Assembly (NCBI GenBank): GCA_019279435.1
Contig: JAAALK010000288.1
Span: 74,795,499 to 74,859,498, forward strand
Origin: Zizania palustris
Lineage: Eukaryota > Streptophyta > Magnoliopsida > Poales > Poaceae
Reading direction: 5' to 3'
DNA: 64,000 nucleotides
In this document: piece after piece, positions 32,576-42,016 of the stretch
Numbering within the stretch: position 1 is the stretch's first letter
Layout: every line of letters starts with the position of its first letter
Translations under genes and position numbers: made by a program
Notes under the pieces: model-generated
Database searches by the model: none
Told to the model about the DNA's origin: nothing
The model's input: only the letters and a program-made list of their open reading frames with translations

Positions 32576-33834
32576 GTTTTTGGCTCCCGTCCAGACTAAA
32601 CCCTAGTTCATTTGCAAATCAAATTCCCACCATCCCCCTCGGAGACTGCCGCAACCACCGGAGACCGCCGCCAACCTCGGAGACCGCAGCCGCCCTCGGA
32701 GACCATCGCCGCCACCGTTTCCCGGCGCCGTCACCGGAGCCAGCCCGTCGCCACCGTCGGAGCCCGCCACCGCCCCCCGGAGCTCTTCACCGTGCGCCGT
32801 CCCTGTCGCCGCCCCGAAGACCGCCGCCGCCACCGGAGCCCGTTGCCGACACTGATAGGTTATGGTTTGAATGCATTTTCAGATTAGGTTTGTTGTTTAG
32901 AGGAGTTCATATTGTTTAGGTTATGGTTTGAATGTGGTTGAATGCATTTTTAAAAGTTGTTGGTTGCTATTGACTCATGAAGAGGGAAGGAAATTAGAGG
33001 GGTTTGTAGGAAAATGGTTCATCTTTACCTTGAATTTTCATAACATTTTCACCTCTAGCATTGAGTGGAAGATATACACTTCAGACAACAGAAGAGACTG
33101 AGCTATTGCTGCTCATATAGTGTATCTCTTCCTTCTGCATTTTAGTTATGAGAAAATGTGGTAGATAATGGTAGTTAGCTGGAAAAAATTCTCTTATCAT
33201 TGTGCTCCGAAAAGAATGTATAGTGATGCTAACATGCTACATTTCCCACTTTTTTTGGTAACATACATATTGAGATGTAGTATATATTTGAATCCTATAG
33301 GAATGGATTCCTATAGAATTTGCTAAAAATTTGTTTGGCTTACCACATGAGAAACAAAGGATTCCATGATGTTAGGGAGTGAATCCTATGGAAATTTTCC
33401 ATGAGCTCAATATTCTTAGAGATCACCAATGACACTTTGTGCTCCTTTAAGCTCAATTAGGACGCCCGCCACTGCTAATCCGGCTAAAGACCAACATTAG
33501 ATTATGCAATTCCTTTTAGAGGCCTATGATGCAAATTGTTATTGAGTTATCTCATGTATGTCATCAAGCCGTGGGACACATCCATTCCCGTCAACAACTT
33601 CTTCTTTCTCGTGTTGTTGACAAGGAATGGATGTGCTCACGGTTCCATGGCAGCCATGAACATATTTGAAAAACAACACAAAATATGTTGAGGCCTCAAC
33701 AACACTAGAGAGAGAGAACAACACAATCTCCTAACTTGAGGATTAATATAGTAGATTCAGAAGTAATAGCCTCTTAACTATGAAAATATGACAGCAGACC
33801 TTTTTTGCATAACCAAAATTCTGATACATTAGCT
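32576..33834 (+). other. Leader region of the inner Transposase_24-Ulp1 gene
   Basis: A GC-rich CCGCCGCC stretch (32620-32850), then AT-rich presumably intronic DNA, then a structured segment (33569-33720). Proline/arginine-rich frames in the GC-rich part are low-complexity and not called. Part of this leader (from about 33540) is shared with the outer element at 41290-41470 in inverted orientation. Confidence 0.55.
33569..33642 (+). other. Conserved stem-loop in the leader (inner copy)
   Basis: The 30-nt arm 33569-33598 (CCGTGGGACACATCCATTCC...) pairs almost fully with 33613-33642 across a 14-nt loop. The outer copy has the equivalent hairpin at 41361-41435. There one stem pair reads A-T instead of G-C, a compensated change. 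It could be an RNA structure in the transcript leader or a small-RNA precursor. Confidence 0.6.
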
Positions 33835-36800
33835 CATCGAGGACGTTCCATCGAGGAGCTCATCTACGAGTCTCCCGGAAAAAACAAATAAAGAGGGTTC
33901 ATCTGAAGGATCCTCCGATAGCGAATCTTCATACCACTCTCCGGAGAATGAACATCCAATGGAGCCTAGGAAGAAGAGAACGAGAGAATACGTCGATGAG
34001 GATTACATTCCTGAAGCTTAAGCGGAGGTAATTATTGCATTAGTAACAAGTCAGAGAAGCTTCTAACTGAGGATTACATTCCTGAAGCTTACATTGTCTA
34101 TCATCGTAGGATCGTCCAAAGCGAGGAAGCAAGCGTCAATTATTCCATGTCGAGAAAAGAACTACTATTGTCCCAGCTGTTGAGTCATCTGAGCCAACAG
34201 ATGTTGAGCCCACTGCCACTACATCCTCTGCAAATGCGAAGAGGAGAGGGAAATGGGAGAAGAACAAGTTGCATACAGCTATCTATGAGGTTGAAGAAGT
34301 GCATGTTGATGGGGCTCCAAAGAAGCCGAAAGAAATCACAACTAAGTGGCGTAACGACTGTGGATGTCTCGCTAGGGAGCGATGTAAGATATTTTGGAAA
34401 AATTGGAAGAGTGTCCATGAAGCTACAAAGAATGAATTGTGGCAGCATATAAAAGCGCATTATAAATTCCCGGAAGATCGCTTAGAAGACGCTAAAGCTG
34501 CCACATTGAAGACTATCGGGAAGGCTCTCCGTACATTTAGGACTAAACTGAACACACATTACCTTCATAAAGATGAGTCGCCGCTCAACGACTACGGCTT
34601 TATAACGCCAAATGAATGAAACAATTCAAAATGCAGCATTGCTTGGAAGAAGCCAAACAAGAGAGCATCATGTTCAAAGAACTTGATAAGAAGAATAAGT
34701 TTCCACATAAACTTGGGCCAGATGGATATAAGGCCGAGGAGGATGAGTGGAGTAGAAAGGAGGAGGAGGACCGTGCGGCTGGGTTACCTGAATAGTTTTC
34801 AGGTGCTGATCAGCGCACTAAGAGATGGCTCCTAGGTCGAGCTAAAAAAACACCTGAGGGCCAATATATGCTCTCTAACTCACGAACTAGTGAAGTATTT
34901 CAGAAAGCACATGAAATCGTTGAGTTGGAGAAGACTGGAAAGTTCAATCCCAAGGGATGTAATGACCAGCTTACATCTGTTCTCGGAAATGAGGAACATC
35001 GAGGGCGCACCCGAGGTGTCTCTTCTATAGCACCCTGGAAAAATACTTTCAAGAAACAGGAGGGTGCCACATACAAGAAGTGTCAAGCACGCACAGATGA
35101 CGCCGCAGAGCGCCGTGCAGAGTGGGAGCGACACTTTTTTGAATTTATTAATGAGAATCCAAACATAATGCAATCTACAGCGGGACAAATAATTGTGCCA
35201 GAGGTACGACTTGACGTACAAAGCAGTGTTGGCTCAATACAAGAAAAATTTCCTGTAAATTATATTAAAGAGGACACACGATGCAGCCTGCATGTACCGA
35301 TAGGGCGCAAAGGGAATTCCCAAGAGGCTGCACGAGGCATTGCTATGCCTGGGGATTTATTTCACAATCGGCGTATACCTGCTGAGTATACCAAGGTTCA
35401 GGTCAATGAGATCACCAACAACAGATTTATTAATGAATCCTTGGATCTTCCAATGCCTGATGAGGGGATTGAGACAATCGGAGATGCGCTGAATAACTTT
35501 GTCCTATGGGCGAGTCGAGATATCAAATTACTGCAGACAAGTTCTCAGAGTAAATCGCCTATTGTCTCATTACAATCCCCCACATATCTTTCATCTCAGG
35601 ATGTGCAAAATATATGATCTTTATCACCTGTTGATGAGCATGAGATAGAGGAAGAGGCAGAGAAAGAGCCAGTGCCCGATAAAGTGGCAGAAGTGACAGT
35701 GCCAGTTCTTGAGCCCACTGATGAGCCCAACACAAAAGTGCCAGAGCCTGATCAAATGCCAGTGCCAGTTCCGGCCGAACCTCAAGTGCCAGTGACCGAG
35801 CCCATAACAAAAGTGCCAGTGCTAGTGGCCGAGCCTGAAAAACAAGATGCACGCCTAAAGCCAGCAATCCACAAGATAATTGTTCAAGCTGGGCAGTGTT
35901 CTGCGCCGAAATCTGAGATGCTTAAATTTTTTACTACTATGGGGCAAACACGTTCTACGCTCGAAGCGGCTCCCATAAAGGCTCCAGTACAAAAGCAGGT
36001 GGGCTCACTTTCTGTTGATAAATGGACCTACGAAGACGAGGATTATATCGAATACGAACCAGACAAACCATTATTACCCCAACGAGTACTTAAGAGTATG
36101 AGTTGGCGGATGAGAACATTTCATGACTGGTACCTCGAAGCGCCTTCGTTAGGAGTTACACAAATAGAACTGAAGGTTTCAAAAGAAATATTCAACTGCT
36201 TAGAGTTTAAGCTTGCACTATTTTTCGACGATTTCCATCGGATGTTTCGTCTGTAGCGAACCGACACCACAAGCATGATGCTCTGGTGCATGTAAGTACT
36301 TTATACTTTGTCAATACAAAGCAAAAATCAATAATGTCTTATATTGACTATTGTTTCATAACATATGCAGTTTGAATTCATGTTGTGACACGTCTAATAT
36401 GTATAGGTACTTGAACCCTTCATTCATAAGCCAAAGTGCACTGAACCCGACACTAAACCGGAACGATGGCAAGTACTGGACTACGGGTCAGAAAAAATTT
36501 CAAAGGAAGATGTTCAATAAAGACCAAGACGCACTTAAGAAGAATAAAAGGAATTGTGTCGCGTTGTATATTGCGCGGTGCATGGATCAATGGAAGGACA
36601 GAGAAATGATAAGTGGGGCATATAACTTTAAGTAAGTATACCCACTATATCCACTTAATCACGTTTTATCGATTATGAAACTAACATAATCATATATTAC
36701 TTCTTTCGATAGTGATCATTGGATTGCACTTCTGATATACCCAAAGAGCTCAAGGGTTTATGTGCTCGACTCTCTCGACAAACCCAAAAAAGAATATCAA

Positions 36801-37459
36801 GATATATTAAATGTTATTCAGAGTGCATACAAATACTACGTGGAAAAGTTAGGTGGCCCACATGATCCACAGAGGCCGAAAGATATGCTTATCAGAAACA
36901 ACTATCCGGTAATATTATATTTTTAAATTTCTTAATTCAATTGATAAAGCCAAACTATATATCGTTCTAACTTTGTCTATTTTGAAGTCACAAACAATCT
37001 CTTGGTTCGGTACATTGCGGCTATTATACTTGTGATTTCATGAGCAATAACTTAGGAAAGTTTGCACGGACAGTATATGAGGATACTAAAGAAGTAAGTT
37101 GATTTCTTGTGTGTTAATCTAATATAACTTGCAGCATATGTACTTATATGTTACATATGCAGGCGTCAGGTCCATCAACCGTTACCCAGAAGAGCCAACT
37201 CTCAGAATCACAAATGTACGAAATCGTATCAAGGATGTGCTGCTTCACGATGCATGAGGTTCTTCATGAGCGTGGAGTATTGTTCGATCCTGAGAGTGAA
37301 GTGGCCAAGCATCCAACTCTGTATGATTGGGCCGGAAGAATGAAAAGGCAAGCACAACAAATCGATAAGAATCTTGAAGCTGAGAAACAAAAAAAAAGAT
37401 GCGCAAGATATGAGTTGGCCTTCCAAGAAAACATAAACCACATGAGCATGCATTTGTGA
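33835..37459 (+). pseudogene. Inner Transposase_24-Ulp1 (C48) fusion gene, decayed
   Basis: An acidic Ser-rich N-terminus (LIYESPGK, SSDSESSYHSPEN, PRKKRTRE with a nuclear-signal-like KKRTR) is followed by a Ptta/En/Spm Transposase_24-type region at about 34270-35200 (KEITTKWRNDCGCLARERC, YKFPEDRLEDAKAATLKTIG, FRTKLNTHYL, EWERHFFEFI). A PV/EP-rich linker comes next (35650-35850). The Ulp1-type peptidase is spread over several exons: DHWIALLIYP with the His, VYVLDSLDKP with the Asp, and VHCGYYTCDFM with the Cys. Lesions include a frameshift near 33890, CAA-to-TAA at 34019, stops at 34617, 34793 and 35615, and a 2-bp deletion at the start of the Cys exon (acceptor TTTGAAG/TCACAAA against TGTCACAAA in the outer copy). 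Such enzymes process or remove SUMO-like proteins. The transposon role is unknown. Confidence 0.75.
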
Positions 37460-37529
37460 AACAATGGTTAATTTTAAAATTTGATAGATGTAAACTTTTA
37501 AACTTGATGTGTGATGAAATGTAAACTTT

Positions 37530-37775
37530 GTAAATTAATGAGATGGGTTGTTGTTGTGTTGATGTGTTGCTAGCTGTTGTGGATGTGTATGTGGATATGT
37601 GGATGTTTTGTTGCTGTGTATGTAGATGGCTGTGTGAAGCATATAATGTAAATTTGTAAATTGATGAGATGGGTTGTTGTGTTGATGTGTTGCTGTTGTG
37701 GATGTGTATGTGGATATGTGGATGTTTTGCTGCTGTGTATGTGGATGGCTGTGTGAAGCATATAATTTCTGTGTT
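37530..37775. repeat. Tandem duplication, ~126-bp unit, near the 3' end of the inner CACTA
   Basis: Two copies of a GT-rich unit (GAGATGGGTTGTTG ... GATGGCTGTGTGAAGCATAT) start near 37540 and 37666. The outer copy's corresponding 3' tail (24300-24470) has only one version. Confidence 0.85.
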
Positions 37776-37829
37776 TTGGTTTGTGGGACTGTGTGAATTA
37801 AGGTTCACAACATTATGTGTAATTGGGTA

Positions 37830-38061
37830 TACACAGCAGTGGCGGGCGCGCTGACCTCATCTGCCCGCCGCTACTGTTAGCAATAGCAGTGGCGGGCATA
37901 TGATGTTAGCGAGCCCACCACTGCTGTTGACACAGTGGTGGCGGGAACTCTGCCCGCCACTGCTAACCAGGGTTAGCAGTGGCGTTAGAGCAGTGGCGGA
38001 CTGGATGCCCGCCACTAAAAGTCGTTTTTGCCCGCCACTACAGTGTCACTTTGTAGTTGTG
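37830..38061. repeat. 3' subterminal repeats of the inner CACTA
   Basis: Dense GCAGTGGCGGGC / GCCCGCCACTGC units in both orientations up to the terminus TTTGTAGTTGTG. Closely related in order and sequence to 24045-24290. Confidence 0.88.
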
Positions 38062-38064
38062 TTA

Positions 38065-41052
38065 TGTTAGTTTCATAATCAATAAAACGTGATTAAGTGG
38101 ATATAGTGGGTATACTTACTTAAAGTTATATGCCCCGATTATTATTTCTCCGTCTTTCCATTGAAACATGCACCGCACAATATACAACGCGACACAATTC
38201 CTTTTATTCTTCTTAAGTGCGTCTTGGTCTTTATTGAATATCTTTCTTTGAAACTTTTTCCGACCTGCACTCCAGTACTTTGCATCGTTCTAGTTTAGTA
38301 CTGGGTTCAGTGTACTTTGACTTATCAATGATGGGTTCAAGTACCCATATTGTTAGACTTATCACTAAATGAATTCAAACTGCATATGTTATGAAACACT
38401 AGTCAATATAAGACGTGATTGATTTTTGCTTTGTATTGACAAAGTAAAAACTACTTACAGGCACTAGAGCATCATGCTTGTGATATCGGTTCGCATCAGA
38501 CGGAACATCCGATGGAAGTCATCGAAAAATAGTGCAAGAGTAAACTCTAGATAGTTGAATACTTCTTTTGGAACCTTAATTTCTATTTGCATAACTCCTA
38601 ACGAAGACGCTTCAAGGTACCAGTCATGAAATGTTTGCATCTTCTATTTCATACTCTTAAGTACTCAGTAGGGTAAGAATGGTTTGCCTGGTTCGTACTC
38701 GATATAATCATTGTCTCCGTAGGTCCATTGATCCACAAAAAGTGACCGCTGCTTCTGTACTAGAGCCTTTACGGGAGCCTCTACAGGCATAACACGTGTT
38801 TTCCCCACAGTAGTAAAGAATTTGAGCATTTCAGACTTTGGCTCAGAACACTGCCCAACTTGAACAATTGTATTGTGGATTGTGGACTTTGGGTGTGCCT
38901 CTTGTTTCTCGGGCTCGAGCTCGGCCACTGGAACTGATTCTTTCACTTGATCAAACTCGTCCATTGGCTCTGTCACTTGAGGCTCGGCCGCTGGAACTGA
39001 CTCTTTCACTTGATCAAGCTTGGCCACTGGCTCTGTCACTTGAGTCTCGGCTACTTTAGGTTCTATCACTTCCTCTGGCATGTGTTGTTGAGCCATTTGT
39101 GGATCTGCCACTTTTTCAGGCACATGTTCCTCGAGTTGTTGAGCCATTTGATGATCTGCCACTTTATCGGGCACTGGCTCCTCTGCCTCTTCCTCCATCT
39201 CACGCTCATCAACAAGTGATAAAGATCTTATATTTTGCATATAATGAGATAAAGGATATGTGGGGGATTGCCACGAGAAAATAGGCGATTTACTGCGAGA
39301 ACTTGTCGGATACTGCCTCTAGAGTAATTTTATATCTCAACTCACCCATAAGACAAAGTTATTCAGTGCATCTCTGATTGTCTCAATCCCCTCATCAGGC
39401 ATTGGAATATCCAGGGGGTCATTGATAAATTTGTCATTGGTGATCTCATTGACCTGAATCTTGGTACACTCCGCGGGAATAGGCCGATTGTGAAATAGAT
39501 CCCCAGGCATAACAATGCCTTGTGCAGCCTCTTGGGAATGCCCTTTGCATCCAATCGGTACATGCAAACTCCATGGTGTGTCCTCTTTGATATAATTTAC
39601 AGGAAATTTCTCTTGTACTGATCCAACACTGCTTGGTACGTCAAATCGTACCTCTGGCACAACTATCTGTCCCGCTACAGCCTGCATGATGTTTGGATTC
39701 TCACTAATAAATTCAAAGAAGTGTCTCTCCCACTCTACAAGGTGCTCTACGACATCGTCTGTGCGTGCTTGACGCTTCTTGTATGTGGCACCATCCTGCT
39801 TCTTGAAAGTATTCTTCCAGGGTGCTATATAAGAGACACCTCGGGTGTTCCCTCGATGTTCCTCGTTTCTAAGAGCAGATGTAAGATGGTCATTACATCC
39901 CTTGGGCTTGAACTTTCTAGCCTTCTCCAACTCAGCGATTTCCTTCGCTTTCTGAAATACTCCACTAGTCTGTGAGTCAGAGAGGATATATTGGCCCTCA
40001 GGTGTTTTTTAGCTCGACCTAGGAGCCATCTCTTAGTGTGCTGATCAGCACCTAAAAACTATTCAGGTAACCCAGCCACACAGTCCTCCTCTTCTTTTCT
40101 ACTCCACTCATCCTCCTTGGCCTTATATCCACCTGAGGCAAATTTATGTGGAAACTTATTCTACTTATTAAGTTCTTTGAACATGATGCTCTCTTATTTG
40201 GCTTCTTCCGAGCAATGCTGCAATTTGAGTTCGTTCCATTCATTTAGTGTGATAAACCCGTAGTCGTTGAGCGACGACTCTCCTTTCTGAAGGTATTGTG
40301 TGTTCAATTTAGTCCTGAATGTACAAAGAGATTTCCCGATAGTCTTCAATGTGGCAGCTTTAGCGTCTTCTAAGCGATCTTCCAAGAATTTATAATGCGC
40401 TTTTATATGCTGCCACAATTCGTTCTTTGTAGCTTTGGGGACAATCTTACAGTTTTTCCAAACTATCTTACATCGCTCCCTAGCAAGAAATCTACAGTCA
40501 TTGTGCCACTTAGCTATAATTTCTTTCGGCTTCTTTGGAGCCCCATCAACATACACATCTTCAACCTCGTAGATAGTTGTATGCATCTTGTTCTTCTCCC
40601 GTTTTCCTCTCCTCTTCACATTTGCAGAGGATGTAGTGGCAGCGGGCTCAATAGCTATTGGCTCAGAGGACTCAACAGCTGGGACAATAGATGTTCTTTC
40701 CTCATGGAATAATCGACACTTCATTCCTCGCTTTGGACGATCCTACGATGATAGACAATGTGAACTTCAGGAATGTAATCATCGGTTAGAAGCTGCTCTG
40801 ACTTGTTACTAACGCAATAATTACCTCTACTTGAGCTTCAGGAATGTAATCCTCATCGGCGTCTTCTCTCGTTCTCTTTTTCCTAGGCTCCACTTGATGT
40901 GGATCCTCCGGAGAGTGGTACGGAGATTTTCTATCGGAGGATCCTTCACATGAATCCTCTTTATTTGTTTTTGCAGGAGACTCGTAGATCAGATCCTCAA
41001 CGGGACGTCCTTCTTCCACCATAGATGAACTATTCATGAACAAATGAATCAT
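38065..41052 (-). pseudogene. Outer Transposase_24-Ulp1 gene, 5' and middle part
   Basis: On the minus strand the ATG at 41052 starts MIHLFMNSSSMVEEGRPVED, then SPEDPHQVEPRKKRTRED (basic, nuclear-signal-like) and DEDYIPEAQVE. After an intron-like gap, 40724-40194 encodes the Transposase_24-type region (KEIIAKWHNDCRFLARERC, WQHIKAHYKFLEDRLEDA, TLNEWNELKLQ). Stops follow near 40194 and 40065. 39930-39337 continues with SYIAPWKNTFKKQDGATYKK and EWERHFFEFISENPNIMQ. 39240-38665 is a Glu/Val/Pro-rich linker with repeated VADPQMAQQ and DQVKESVPVAE motifs ending WTYGDNDYIEYEPGKPF. The gene is then cut by the inner element at 38062 and resumes at 25306. Fewer lesions than the inner copy in this part. 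Confidence 0.75.
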
Positions 41053-41879
41053 TTGAATCGTAAATAAGACAGGGGGTTTGAGTTCTTAGATTAAATGAGG
41101 CCTATGAATGTATGCTACCACACAATAGTTGGCTACGACTTGCCATATGGTAGTGTGGCGTCCGCCTCATCCATTTGGATCCGTGCCTCCATCGCATATG
41201 AAAGCCTCATCCCATGTCCGTGCTCACTGAGCACAGGTACTTCAGCAATGACCTCCTAGGGAGGGCCATGTCAACGCAAGGCAATGGAGACTAATAAAGT
41301 TGTTGATGCCTCAACATATTTTGTGTTGTTTTTCAAATATGTTCATGGCTGCCATGGAACCCATGGGCACATCCATAACCTACTAGCAGCACAAGAAAGA
41401 AGAAATTGTTGCAAGGGTATGGATGTGTCCCATGGCTTTGATGACATACATGAGATAACTTAATAACAATTTGCATCATAGGACTCTAAAAGGAATTGCA
41501 AAACAGGAAAAAAGGCATAGAATTGCAATAGAGAAAAAAGGTCCACATGACTCCACATGCCAGATGCACTTGAGGATTAGTATAGTAGCTTCATAAGTAA
41601 TAGCAGTAGTAAACTAATCAACATTGTCAAAGGTGGGAAATGGATGAAAACTCTTCTTGGCTAGAACTCTCCTGTTGGTTGTGTTATTTATGATTCAGAC
41701 TAGGCAGTGGTCTCATGCATCAGTAGTCAGCTATTACTTCTGAAGCTACTATACTAATTCTCAAGTATAGTGAACCTCGAATATGATGAAGTTGGACATG
41801 GCCTAAATACAGCTTGTAAACCCTAGTTGTATTAGGGCAACCACTTCACATTCATTCATAGGTCTACAACAATGCTGAC
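41053..41879 (-). other. Leader of the outer CACTA gene
   Basis: No coding frame. From about 41290 to 41560 it matches the inner leader (33480-33720), including the hairpin at 41361-41435. It joins the 5' subterminal repeats directly, so the stretch equivalent to tnp2 and the spacer of the inner element is missing. Confidence 0.6.
41361..41435 (-). other. Conserved stem-loop in the leader (outer copy)
   Basis: CCATGGGCACATCCATA pairs with TATGGATGTGTCCCATGG (one bulged base) around a loop containing AAGAAAGAAGAAA. It is equivalent to 33569-33642 in the inner copy, with a compensated pair in the stem. Confidence 0.6.
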
Positions 41880-42013
41880 GCTAGCACTCACCACCACTAG
41901 TAGTGGCGGGAGCAAGCACGGTAGTGGTTGAGCCACTGTAGCGGCGGGCCTCTAATAGCCCACCACTATAGTAAAATCGCCGAACGCCACTACAGGGCCG
42001 ATTTGTAGTAGTG
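41880..42013. repeat. 5' subterminal repeats and terminus of the outer CACTA
   Basis: GTAGTGGCGGGAGC, GTAGCGGCGGGCC and CCACCACTATAG units end at TTTGTAGTAGTG. They resemble the left end of the inner element (GGCGTTGGGC against GGCGTTCGGC next to the terminus). Confidence 0.85.
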
Positions 42014-42016
42014 TTG

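Larger units (their letters stand above)
25307..38064 (+). mobile_element. Inner CACTA element, plus orientation, full-length but decayed (TSD TTA)
   Basis: The element is 25310-38061 (12,752 bp), flanked by TTA at 25307-25309 and 38062-38064. Its left terminus is CACTACTACAAA and its right terminus, read inward, is CACAACTACAAA. Content in order: 5' subterminal repeats, TATA box, tnp2, a spacer with further subterminal-type repeats, a small Cys-rich gene, a second leader, the Transposase_24-Ulp1 gene, and 3' subterminal repeats. It is inserted in the intron of the outer copy's Ulp1 gene. The uninterrupted equivalent (AACTAACATAATCATATATT) is seen in this element itself near 36681-36700. Confidence 0.88.
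24042..42016 (-). mobile_element. Outer CACTA element, minus orientation, non-autonomous (TSD TTG)
   Basis: The element is 24045-42013 with 3-bp duplications TTG (24042-24044 and 42014-42016). Both ends read CACTACTACAAA inward. Its 5' end is on the right: the subterminal sequence near 42013 matches the 5' end of the inner element at 25310. Its 3' end is on the left: 24045 onward matches the 3' end of the inner element at 38061. Without the inner insertion it is about 5.2 kb. It has no tnp2 gene and carries only the Transposase_24-Ulp1 gene, so it would need transposase from a relative. Confidence 0.85.

Noticed and set aside
32545..32919. Proline/arginine-rich protein gene
   Set aside because: Several overlapping frames come from a CCGCCG-rich leader. 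There is no conserved start or domain, and it precedes the Transposase_24-Ulp1 gene as untranslated sequence.
33285..33425. A small MITE in the inner leader (GAATCCTATAGG / CCTATGG inverted motifs)
   Set aside because: Short imperfect inverted motifs are present, but I could not find a target duplication or clear termini.
24045..38061. A single 14-kb CACTA element spanning 24045-38061, overlapping another at 25310-42013
   Set aside because: The ends are similar because both are 3' ends. The flanking triplets (TTG against TTA) do not match for this pairing, and they do match for the nested arrangement.
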